From Chloroflexota bacterium (GTDB taxonomy: Bacteria; Chloroflexota; Anaerolineae; Aggregatilineales; Phototrophicaceae), in assembly GCA_011523545.1 (NCBI GenBank), contig WTGN01000100.1:18744-82743 (forward strand): DNA of 64,000 nt. Reading direction: 5' to 3'. The position numbers were made by a program, and so were the translations under genes. The notes below the pieces were generated by a model. It saw nothing but the letters and a program-made list of their open reading frames with translations, had not been told where the DNA came from and ran no database searches. Of this stretch, positions 6,986 to 14,259 are shown one piece after another (the first letter of the stretch is position 1; each line of letters starts with the position of its first letter).

Positions 6986-8728
6986 CTAATCCAGTGCGCG
7001 GACATAACGGCGCAGCGCCACGCGTTCCGCCAGGCTGACGGCGACGAAAAAGATGATGCCGACCGCGGCCGCCATCACGATCGACGCCCACAATTTAGGC
7101 GTTGAGACCATGCTGTAATCGGAGCTGAAATCGAGTATCGCCCGCCCCAGGCCGTCGCCGATGCCGGAGGGCAGCTCGCCGATGATCGCGCCGACCACAC
7201 TCGCCGTCGCGGAGACCTTCAAGGCGGTGAAGATATAGGGCAAGGCGGCGGGCAGGCGCAGCTTCCACATGATTGTCCAGCGGCTCGACGCGTAGGAGCG
7301 CATCAATTCGACCTGTTCGGCCGCCGGCGAACGCAAGCCGCGCAAGGTATTGATGGTCACCGGGAAGAAGGTCAAATAGGCAGCGATGACAGCCACCGAC
7401 AGCTGGCCCGCCCCCAGCCAGATCACCACCATCGGCGCGATCGCCAAAATCGGCACCGTTTGCGACGCCACGACATAAGGCAAGAGCCCGCGCTCCATCA
7501 AGCGCGAATGAGCGAAGACCGAGCCGAGCATAAAGCCCAAAATAGCGCCGAAGATGAAACCGAAGATCGCCTCGCTGAAGGTATAGATGCCGGCGTCGGC
7601 GAGGATGCGCAAGAGCAGCAATTCCCCGTTGCGGCGCGCCGGCTGCAGGAAGGCTTCCGCGATCATTTGCAAATGCGGCAGGTTTAAGTCATTCAGGATC
7701 TTCAGATCGAACAGCACCAGGCTACGCGGCCGGCTGAGGAATTTCTCATCGGCAAAATCACCGGCGACCGCCGCAATCCTCGCGCCGTAGAGGGCGCGCA
7801 CCGACGCATTTTGGGGCCGGTCTTCCGCCCGTACGGCGACGCTCAAGCGCCCGGGAAAAGCCGGCGTGATCGGCAAAATTGCGACGCCTTCGCTGCGGTC
7901 GAGGTTGGCCAGATAGCGCAATTCAGGGTATAGCAACGCAGCGCTGTCATCGTCCTTGGCCGGGTGTGGCGGCATCAAATCATCGAGGTCCTTGCGATCG
8001 GCGATGACGTAATCCACCTCGCCAGCGAGGAGCGCCGCCAGGGCCGCTTCCATTGTCGGTTCCGTCCGATAGGTCCAGCTCTGCTGCGGCAGCAGGATTT
8101 TGTAGGCGACCGAATTGGCGAAGGCTTTGCTCGCTTCCCAGCCGACCAGCAGAAATGACAGCGCCAGAAAGAAACCGACCGCGCGGCTGACCCGGCCCGG
8201 CGCCGCCGCCAGCGCCAGCAGCAAGACCAAAATCGCGGCGACCATCAATGGCAGCGCGGCGCTCCCTTCGATGGTGGGGACGAAAAACAGCAGCGCGTCC
8301 AGCATCAATATGGCGATGAAGTAGAGCTTCTGCAGTCGATTTGGCCGCAGGACGATGGCCATGACGGCATAGACGATCAGCAGAATTATCGCGCCGTAAT
8401 AGAGGACGCGGAAGTTGCGGATGCCGGTGAAGAGCAGCGCCGGGTCAAGCTCGTCGGCGCCCAGTTCATTCGCCCAGTTGTCAGCATATTGCGCCAGCGG
8501 CGACAGAACCTCATCCGGCTCATTGCCGCTCTGGTCCGCCATCCAGATGGCTAACCGGCCCAAAGTTGATTCGACCAGGGCTTCTTCATGCAGCTCCAGG
8601 CCGCCCGAGGCGCTCATTGAGTTGAGGACAAGCGCCAGCGCCAGCAGCGTCAATGCCAGCAGGATCGGTTTGCGCAAGCGCTGCAAGCGGGTGCTTGGGG
8701 CTGATGGTTCTGCGCTGAAATCAGTCAT
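6986..8728 (-). CDS. Large ABC permease with extra N-terminal membrane and extracytoplasmic regions
   Basis: About 580 residues, roughly twice the usual permease length. The last ~230 residues are an ordinary NitT/TauT permease (TFSEAIFGFIFGAILGFMLG onward) with the EAA loop VELMRSYASSRWTIMWKLRL. Ahead of it are one membrane helix (about 20-40), a soluble stretch, a block of about four helices (about 108-205) and some 150 soluble residues. That last stretch has phrases like those of periplasmic binding proteins (TMEAALAALLAGEVDYVIA, YGARIAAVAGDFADEKFL). The ATG at 8728 is chosen over an upstream TTG. It follows the aminotransferase in the same direction and precedes the ATPase. The extra part may be a built-in ligand-sensing domain; that is inference. 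Confidence 0.82.
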   Translation of the reverse strand: MTDFSAEPSAPSTRLQRLRKPILLALTLLALALVLNSMSASGGLELHEEALVESTLGRLAIWMADQSGNEPDEVLSPLAQYADNWANELGADELDPALLFTGIRNFRVLYYGAIILLIVYAVMAIVLRPNRLQKLYFIAILMLDALLFFVPTIEGSAALPLMVAAILVLLLALAAAPGRVSRAVGFFLALSFLLVGWEASKAFANSVAYKILLPQQSWTYRTEPTMEAALAALLAGEVDYVIADRKDLDDLMPPHPAKDDDSAALLYPELRYLANLDRSEGVAILPITPAFPGRLSVAVRAEDRPQNASVRALYGARIAAVAGDFADEKFLSRPRSLVLFDLKILNDLNLPHLQMIAEAFLQPARRNGELLLLRILADAGIYTFSEAIFGFIFGAILGFMLGSVFAHSRLMERGLLPYVVASQTVPILAIAPMVVIWLGAGQLSVAVIAAYLTFFPVTINTLRGLRSPAAEQVELMRSYASSRWTIMWKLRLPAALPYIFTALKVSATASVVGAIIGELPSGIGDGLGRAILDFSSDYSMVSTPKLWASIVMAAAVGIIFFVAVSLAERVALRRYVRALD

Positions 8729-8867
8729 GAAAATCTGAGTCGTTTTCAATGACAAACAATAGTTGACATCGGAATTCAGCTACCGGCGGGCCACGAGTCG
8801 TTTTATCGTCTCATGCTTTCCGGCGGACGCGCCACCGTCTCGCCCCTACGAATGGCATCCAAAGGGA

Positions 8868-10157
8868 TTATGACACTTCGGCCAGCGCGCTGGCGACGAT
8901 ATCCATTGCGATGTCCATGTCCTCGGCCGTCACATTCAAATGCGGGGCGATGCGCACGGCATTGCCGTAGAGACCGCCCTTGCCCAACAGCAACCCTTTC
9001 TCTTTGCAGGCATCGACAAAAGCGGCGGTTCGGGCTGGGTCGGGCTCGATGCCCCCGGGCTGGACGATTTCAAGCGCCTGCATCAGCCCCATGCCGCGCG
9101 CCTCGCCGATGATGGGGAACTCGGCGGCGAACTCGGCCAGTTTGCTCGCCATGCGCTCGCCCTGAACGGCGCAATTTCGCGGCGTGTCATGCGCTTCCAT
9201 ATAATCAATAGTTGCCAGCGTGGTCGCCATTGTCACTGGATTGCCGCCGAAGGTGGAAAAGGTCAGCCCCGCCACCGCATCGGCGATTTCCGGCGTCGCG
9301 ATGGTGCAGCCGATCGGACTGCCGTTGCCCATGCCCTTGGCGAAGGTCATGATATCGGGCTCGACGCCCCAGTGCTCGATGCCGAACCACTTCTCGCCGG
9401 TGCGCCCCCAGCCGGTCTGCACTTCGTCGGCAATGAAGACGCCGCCGGCCGCGCGCACAATCGGCAGGATGCGGCGGAAATAATCTTCAGGCGGCACGAT
9501 GAAACCGCCGGCCCCTTGAATGGGCTCAGCCATGAAAGCGGCAATGAGCCCGTCGGTGCTGGTTGCGATGGTCTCTTCCAAATCAGCCACACAGAGATCG
9601 ACCACTTGCTCGGCGGTCAAACCAGCCGGCGCGCGAAAAGTGTAGGGATTGCGCACATGCTTGACGTAGGGATCGACCACGCCGCCCAAACGCCAGGGTC
9701 GCTGCGCCGTCAAGCTCATCGCCAGCAGCGAGCGCCCGGAATAAGCATGGCGCAGGGTGATGACGACGGGGTTGCCGGTATACATACGCGCGGCCAGCAC
9801 CGCGGTCTCGTTGGCTTCGGTGCCGCTGTTGGTGAAGTAACACTTGCCCAGCCGGCCGGGCGTGAGTTCAGCCACCTTCTCCGCCAGCCGCACCATGCTC
9901 TCGTTGACGTAGATGGTCGAGGTATGCTGCAGCTTCCGCAGTTGCGCCAGCGTGCGCTCGGTGATCTCGTCGTTGCAATGCCCGACGGATACGGTCAGGA
10001 TGCCGCCGAAGAAATCGAGATAGCGCTTTCCGTCAATGTCCCAGATGTATTGATCTTTGGCGCGGTCGGCGATGAGCGGATTATCGCCATGATAGGGCGC
10101 GGCCGCCGGAAACATCACTTGACGGTAGCGATCCATGATTTCGGCAGAAGTTGTCAT
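8868..10157 (-). CDS. Class III aminotransferase, probably beta-alanine (or 3-aminoisobutyrate):2-oxoacid type
   Basis: 429 residues, full length for PLP fold-type I class III enzymes. The phosphate-binding NSGTEAN (110-116), the IADEVQTGWGRTG loop (242-254, D244 contacts the PLP nitrogen) and the Schiff-base lysine K274 in TFAKGMGNG are all present. The sequence resembles AGXT2-like enzymes, which include beta-alanine and 3-aminoisobutyrate transaminases. Next to beta-ureidopropionase and a semialdehyde dehydrogenase, conversion of beta-alanine to malonate semialdehyde is the most economical role. It is the first gene of the leftward operon that also encodes the importer and is transcribed from the shared divergent control region. 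Confidence 0.85.
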   Translation of the reverse strand: MTTSAEIMDRYRQVMFPAAAPYHGDNPLIADRAKDQYIWDIDGKRYLDFFGGILTVSVGHCNDEITERTLAQLRKLQHTSTIYVNESMVRLAEKVAELTPGRLGKCYFTNSGTEANETAVLAARMYTGNPVVITLRHAYSGRSLLAMSLTAQRPWRLGGVVDPYVKHVRNPYTFRAPAGLTAEQVVDLCVADLEETIATSTDGLIAAFMAEPIQGAGGFIVPPEDYFRRILPIVRAAGGVFIADEVQTGWGRTGEKWFGIEHWGVEPDIMTFAKGMGNGSPIGCTIATPEIADAVAGLTFSTFGGNPVTMATTLATIDYMEAHDTPRNCAVQGERMASKLAEFAAEFPIIGEARGMGLMQALEIVQPGGIEPDPARTAAFVDACKEKGLLLGKGGLYGNAVRIAPHLNVTAEDMDIAMDIVASALAEVS

Positions 10158-10208
10158 TCAAGGTCTCCTATGCGCCGCCGATTGATGAAAGCAATCGGCA
10201 CAGCGATG

Positions 10209-10241
10209 TTGTACAATGGCGCTCCATTCAAATTGTACAAT
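10209..10241. promoter_or_regulatory. Twin TTGTACAA operators in the divergent catabolic control region
   Basis: Two perfect 8-bp palindromes TTGTACAA at 10209-10216 and 10233-10240 (the second extends to ATTGTACAAT), with centres 24 bases apart, between the divergent aminotransferase and dehydrogenase genes. Short palindromes of this form are typical of GntR/FadR-type repressors. No GntR gene lies in the window; TetR (2902-3492) is the only regulator near. One copy covers the -10 box predicted for the aminotransferase, the other lies just after its start point. Confidence 0.6.
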
Positions 10242-10260
10242 AGCAGCATCGGGTATCCAA
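10232..10260 (-). promoter_or_regulatory. Predicted promoter of the aminotransferase-importer operon
   Basis: On the minus strand TTGGAT (10260-10255), a 17-base spacer, then TACAAT (10237-10232). The start point would be near 10225, leaving a leader of about 68 bases before the ATG at 10157. The -10 box lies inside one TTGTACAA operator. Confidence 0.5.
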
Positions 10261-10368
10261 AATCTGCCGCTGCTTCGAGTATGATTGTAATATGCCCGTC
10301 AAGTCAATAGAGGGGTGGCTGACGGTCCGGATACTTGTGACGCGATGAGCCGCCCGAAGGAGCGAGAA

Positions 10369-11820
10369 ATGAGCAGGATGATCAAGAATTATGTAAATGG
10401 CGAATGGGTTGAATCCGGCGCGGAGCATTTCACGCCGGTGCATGATCCGGCCACCTGCGAGCACTTGGCGAATTGCCCCGATTCGACGCCCGAGGATGTG
10501 GCTGTTGCGGTCGCCGCCGCCAAGGCCGCCTTCGACGAGTGGCGCAGCACGCCGGTGCTTGTGCGAGCGCAGTATATGCACCATTTCAAGGTCATGGTGG
10601 AGGAGGAATTCGAAAAGGTCTCGCAGATTGTGGTGCGCGAGCATGGCAAGACGATGGACGAAGCGCGTGGCGAGGTGCGGCGCGCCATCGAAAGCATCGA
10701 CTTCGCCATGAGTGTGCCGGTGCTCATGCGTAGCGACGGGCTGGAAGATATCAGCTCGGGCATAGACGAGACGACCGTGCGGCAGCCGGCCGGCGTCTTC
10801 GCGGCGATTACGCCCTTCAATTTTCCTTTCATGGTGCCGCTCTGGTTCTTGCCGACCGCCATCACCTGCGGCAATACCTTCATCCTGAAACCATCGCCGC
10901 AGACGCCGCTGGCGACCGAATTCCTCTTCGAGATGCTTGATGAGCTGGACCTGCCGGAAGGCGTTGTCAACCTGGTCAATGGCGGCGTGCCCTCGGCGAC
11001 GGCGCTGATGGAACATCCCGATGTCACTGGCGTCTCATTCGTCGGCTCAAGCCCGGTGGCGAAGATCATCTATGAGACCTGCACGCGCAACGGCAAGCGC
11101 GTTCAAGCGCAGGGCGGCGCCAAGAATTACATCGCCGTCATGCCCGATGCCGATATCGAAGCCAGCGTCAAGAATATCCTGGGCGCGGCTTATGGCTGCG
11201 CCGGGCAGCGCTGTTTGGCGGCGGCGGTCGCGGTTGGCGTCGGCGATGCCTACGACCAACTCAAGGACGAACTGGCGAAACAAGTCTCGGCTCTGAATGT
11301 CGGCTACGGATTGGACGAGACGGCACAGATGGGCACGGTCATCAGCGACGCGGCGGTGAACCGCATCGAATCCATGATCGGGCAGAGCGAGGGCGAAGGC
11401 GCCGATGTGGTGGTTGACGGGCGCGGCTTCAGCGTTGATGGCTACGAGAACGGTTCCTGGGTTGGCCCGACGTTGATCGCCGATGTCCAGCCGAATACGG
11501 TCATGGCGACCGAAGAAGTTTTTGGTCCGGTGCTGTCTTTGATGCACGCCGACGATTTCGAAGACGCGGTCGATATCATCAATCAGAGCCGCTATGGCAA
11601 TGCCGCCAGCATCTTCACCAGCAACGGCAAATACGCCCGCGAATTCAAGTACAGCGTCAATGCCGGCAACATCGGCGTCAATATCGGTGTGGCGGCGCCA
11701 TCGGCCTCCTTCCCCTTCGGCGGCCAGAAGGACTCCTTCTTCGGCGACTTGCACGGGCAAGGCATGGACTCAATTGAGTTCTACACCGAGCGCAAAATCG
11801 TGATTGAGCGCTGGGTCTAG
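10369..11820 (+). CDS. mmsA: Malonate-semialdehyde / methylmalonate-semialdehyde dehydrogenase (CoA-acylating)
   Basis: About 483 residues. The aldehyde dehydrogenase fold shows the NAD pocket (TPFNFPFMVPLWFLPTAITCGN, FVGSSPVAKIIYE) and the catalytic cysteine C282 in GCAGQRCLA, the form typical of methylmalonate-semialdehyde dehydrogenases. These CoA-dependent enzymes also turn malonate semialdehyde into acetyl-CoA, which would finish beta-alanine breakdown. The ATG at 10369 is chosen because AAGGAG lies 7 bases upstream. Transcribed away from the aminotransferase, with the operator pair between them. Confidence 0.9.
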   Translation: MSRMIKNYVNGEWVESGAEHFTPVHDPATCEHLANCPDSTPEDVAVAVAAAKAAFDEWRSTPVLVRAQYMHHFKVMVEEEFEKVSQIVVREHGKTMDEARGEVRRAIESIDFAMSVPVLMRSDGLEDISSGIDETTVRQPAGVFAAITPFNFPFMVPLWFLPTAITCGNTFILKPSPQTPLATEFLFEMLDELDLPEGVVNLVNGGVPSATALMEHPDVTGVSFVGSSPVAKIIYETCTRNGKRVQAQGGAKNYIAVMPDADIEASVKNILGAAYGCAGQRCLAAAVAVGVGDAYDQLKDELAKQVSALNVGYGLDETAQMGTVISDAAVNRIESMIGQSEGEGADVVVDGRGFSVDGYENGSWVGPTLIADVQPNTVMATEEVFGPVLSLMHADDFEDAVDIINQSRYGNAASIFTSNGKYAREFKYSVNAGNIGVNIGVAAPSASFPFGGQKDSFFGDLHGQGMDSIEFYTERKIVIERWV

Positions 11821-11824
11821 CGCG

Positions 11825-12175
11825 ATGGCATCCCTGAATACATTCGGCGCCATCTTCACCTTCGCTATCGAATTGGAAGGACGGCTGAGCGCCTACTACG
11901 ATGGCCTGGGCGAGGCGGCCAAAGCCAAAGCGGCGGAGAAACGGCGGAAGAAGCTGGAGCGCGTCCGGCGCGAGAATGTGGTTGAAATCACGCTGGAGCC
12001 GATCGCCGGCCTGGACGCGGCTGATTACGCGCTTGACCTCAGCGACGGCTCGGCGGCTGGCAAAGCGGCGGCGGCGCGCAATGCGGCGCGCTTCTATGTT
12101 GACGCGGCGCCGAAGATCAATGTGCGGGCGGCCCAGCGGGCGCTTGAACGCTGCGGCAAGGAGCATGCTGGCTAG
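11825..12175 (+). CDS. Small helical protein, ferritin/rubrerythrin-like N-terminus
   Basis: 116 residues beginning MASLNTFGAIFTFAIELEGRLSAYYDGLG. The first helix resembles the start of a ferritin-like four-helix bundle (IELEGRLSAYY), but the later Glu/His metal ligands of that superfamily are not obvious and the protein is rich in Ala, Lys and Arg. It starts 5 bases after the dehydrogenase stop and is probably co-transcribed with it. Function unknown. Confidence 0.55.
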   Translation: MASLNTFGAIFTFAIELEGRLSAYYDGLGEAAKAKAAEKRRKKLERVRRENVVEITLEPIAGLDAADYALDLSDGSAAGKAAAARNAARFYVDAAPKINVRAAQRALERCGKEHAG

Positions 12176-12199
12176 CCCGTCGCCCGCGCATTGCAGGAT

Positions 12200-12228
12200 T
12201 GTAGGGGCGGCCTAGCAGGTCGCCCGCT
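12200..12228. repeat. Interspersed repeat, TGTAGGGGCG...CGCCC family
   Basis: TGTAGGGGCGGCCTAGCAGGTCGCCCGC. Same family as copies at 14121-14228 (three), 15277-15302, 16045-16070, 18292-18317, 31593-31619 and 33646-33777. The ends are complementary (GGGCG/CGCCC) so each could form a weak hairpin. Confidence 0.75.
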
Positions 12229-12241
12229 GACGGAGATCGTC

Positions 12242-12844
12242 ATGAAGACAATAGAAAGCATCAACTTGATTTGGCGCAGGCCCGGCTGCCGCGGCGGCCG
12301 AGCCACGTTGATTGGCAGGGGACTCCATGTCAAATTCATCGTAGCGGACTATCTCGATGAAGATCACTACCCTAGCCCCGAAACTATCGCCCAACGATAT
12401 GCCGCCACGCTGCCTCAGGTCTATGCGGCGCTCGCCTACTATTATGAGAATCAATCCGAAATCGATGACGAAATCGCAGCTGATCACCGTTTCAGCGAAC
12501 TATTGTACTCGCAGGGACCTGACGCCGCCGTCGCGTCCTTGCCGCCGCCAGTCGAGTTGGACGAGCCGACTATTGAAAGCCTGCATCTAATCAGCCGCGA
12601 CACCGACCGGCACTATGGCAGCCCCTGCGTCGACGGTACGTCCGTTCGCGTCGCCGATGTAGTGGTGGCTTGGCGCTACATCGACAATCATCCGCAAAGC
12701 ATCGCTGAAAGGTATGACCTGTCGCTTGGTCAGGTCTTCGGCGCATTGGCTTACTATCACGAACGCCCAACTGAGGTAGACGCTCAAATTGAATACGAGC
12801 GCTATTTGAAAGAAAGGCGGGAGGCCGGGCTTGTCCCCGAATAA
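12242..12844 (+). CDS. Tandem DUF433-domain protein (antitoxin-like)
   Basis: About 200 residues made of two related halves. Each has the DUF433 pattern of a short beta hairpin followed by a helix-turn-helix: SPETIAQRYAATLPQVYAALAYYYENQSEID (about 43-73) and PQSIAERYDLSLGQVFGALAYYHERPTEVD (about 150-179). DUF433 proteins are small, usually single-domain, and are often antitoxins paired with DUF5615/PIN-like partners. The downstream gene overlaps it by 14 bases and is such a partner. GGAG lies 6 bases before the ATG at 12242. The doubled domain is unusual and could bind two DNA half-sites alone. Confidence 0.75.
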   Translation: MKTIESINLIWRRPGCRGGRATLIGRGLHVKFIVADYLDEDHYPSPETIAQRYAATLPQVYAALAYYYENQSEIDDEIAADHRFSELLYSQGPDAAVASLPPPVELDEPTIESLHLISRDTDRHYGSPCVDGTSVRVADVVVAWRYIDNHPQSIAERYDLSLGQVFGALAYYHERPTEVDAQIEYERYLKERREAGLVPE

Positions 12845-13169
12845 GCTCCGCTTCTACTTGGACGAGAATATGGACCCGGAGATTGCAGAACAATTGCGGC
12901 GGCGTGGAATAGATGCATTGTCGGCGCGCGATGTCGGCCTGCTCAACGTATCCGACGGTGTACAACTGCGCTACGCCGCGGCTCACCGTCGTGCGCTATG
13001 CAGCAAGGACTCGGACTTCACCAATCCCGCCAATTGGGATGTCGAGCACGACGGCATTGCCTACTTCCCAGATCCCAACGTATCGATTGGCTACGCCGTC
13101 AATGCGCTGCAGGAGCTACACCGCGCCGAAACGGCTGAGTCGATGGAGAACAGACTGGTTTATCTCTAG
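12831..13169 (+). CDS. DUF5615 PIN-like protein (toxin-like)
   Basis: 112 residues. LRFYLDENMDPEIAEQLRRRG carries the conserved acidic LDEN at the start of the PIN-like fold, followed by SARDVG and SKDSDF, the usual second acidic cluster. The family is thought to act as a nuclease toxin. The start is a TTG at 12831 with GGAGG 6 bases upstream, inside the end of the DUF433 gene, so the two are translationally coupled. The pair interrupts the pyrimidine genes and looks like an inserted module. Confidence 0.75.
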   Translation: MSPNKLRFYLDENMDPEIAEQLRRRGIDALSARDVGLLNVSDGVQLRYAAAHRRALCSKDSDFTNPANWDVEHDGIAYFPDPNVSIGYAVNALQELHRAETAESMENRLVYL

Positions 13170-13195
13170 CAACCGTCATGAGAAAGGACATCCCC

Positions 13196-14059
13196 ATGAG
13201 CGACAGTCGAATCGTGTGCGCCGCGCTGCTGCAAGCGACCTGGACCGGCGACATGGAATCCATGATCGAGAAACATATCAACTACACGCGCCAGGCGGCT
13301 GACCAGGGCGCGCAGATCATGTGCTATCAGGAGCTATTCTACGGTCCATACTTCTGCCAGGTGCAGGATCCGCAGTTCTTCGCCTTCACCGAAGAGATAC
13401 CGGCCGGGCCGACCACGCAGCGTTTCTGCCTATTGGCGGCCGAGCTGAACATGGTCTTGATCGTGCCAATTTATGAGCGCGACGGCGTCGGCGTCTACTA
13501 CAATACCGCCGCTGTCATCGACGCCGACGGCAGCTACCTGGGCAAGTACCGCAAGACGCATATCCCGCATCTGCCCGGCTTCTGGGAGAAATTCTATTTT
13601 CGCCCGGGCAACCTCGGTTATCCCGTCTTCGAGACCGCCGTTGGCAAGGTCGGCGTCTACATCTGCCACGACCGGCACTTCCCGGAAGGGGCGCGCGCCC
13701 TGGGTTTGAACGGCGCGGAGATGGTCTTCATCCCGTCCGCGACATCGCGCGGCTTGAGCCAGCATCTCTGGCGCATCGAGCAGACATCGCACGCCATCTT
13801 CAATACCTACTATGTCGGCACGATCAATCGCGTCGGCATTGAAGAACACGGCGATGACGACTTCTATGGCGAGAGCTATTTTTGCGATCCCAAAGGGCAA
13901 TTCATCGGCGAGCTGGGCAGCGCCTACGACGAAGAATTAATCGTGCGCGACCTCGACTTAAGCGTGATTCAAGAGGTGCGCGATACCTGGCATTTTTATT
14001 TCAACCGGCGTCCCGATCAATATGGCGAGCTGGTGCAGGATACGGTGTCGACAAGTTAA
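13196..14059 (+). CDS. Beta-ureidopropionase / N-carbamoyl-beta-alanine amidohydrolase (nitrilase superfamily)
   Basis: 287 residues. The nitrilase catalytic triad is E46 (CYQELFYGPYF), K120 (YRKTHIPH) and C157 (YICHDRHFPE). The surrounding sequence, including PHLPGFWEKFYFRPGN, is that of beta-ureidopropionases rather than of nitrilases or aliphatic amidases. It would hydrolyse N-carbamoyl-beta-alanine to beta-alanine, CO2 and ammonia in the cytoplasm. The ATG at 13196 has AAAGGA 7 bases upstream; an ATG at 13178 is less likely. It sits between the semialdehyde dehydrogenase and dihydropyrimidinase, consistent with one pathway. Confidence 0.88.
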   Translation: MSDSRIVCAALLQATWTGDMESMIEKHINYTRQAADQGAQIMCYQELFYGPYFCQVQDPQFFAFTEEIPAGPTTQRFCLLAAELNMVLIVPIYERDGVGVYYNTAAVIDADGSYLGKYRKTHIPHLPGFWEKFYFRPGNLGYPVFETAVGKVGVYICHDRHFPEGARALGLNGAEMVFIPSATSRGLSQHLWRIEQTSHAIFNTYYVGTINRVGIEEHGDDDFYGESYFCDPKGQFIGELGSAYDEELIVRDLDLSVIQEVRDTWHFYFNRRPDQYGELVQDTVSTS

Positions 14060-14078
14060 CCAAGTTTACCCTGTGAGT

Positions 14079-14099
14079 GGCTTAGCCGGCGGCTAAGCC
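14079..14099 (+). terminator. Hairpin after beta-ureidopropionase
   Basis: Perfect 9-bp stem GGCTTAGCC-GGC-GGCTAAGCC, 20 bases after the stop. There is no U-tract; it may be an inverted member of the TGTAGGGG repeat family (GGCTAAGCCCTACAG at its right end) as much as a terminator. Confidence 0.4.
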
Positions 14100-14120
14100 C
14101 TACAGATTCCTTTAGGTAAT

Positions 14121-14228
14121 TGTAGCGGCGACCCTTGCGTCGCCCGCGTACCCAGTAGACTGTAGGGGCGACCCGGTGAGTCGCCCGCACACCCGGTAGA
14201 CTGTAGGGGCGACTCGGTGAGTCGCCCG
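14121..14228. repeat. Three clustered TGTAGGGGCGACCC...GTCGCCCG repeats
   Basis: Copies at 14121-14147, 14161-14188 and 14202-14228, spaced about 40 bases apart with similar linkers (CACCCGGTAGAC, TACCCAGTAGAC). They fill the gap between the amidohydrolase and LLM genes. Confidence 0.8.
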
Positions 14229-14259
14229 TCGACAGAGAAAATTCTTCAGGAGCTAAACC

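Noticed and set aside
8940..10310. Long plus-strand frame opposite the aminotransferase
   Set aside because: It is the antisense shadow of a GC-rich gene whose PLP motifs are unmistakable on the minus strand; its product is rich in H, R and G without any domain.
14121..14228. CRISPR array from three regularly spaced repeats
   Set aside because: The repeat is a dispersed palindromic element found singly elsewhere; the spacers are near-identical linkers and no cas genes exist.
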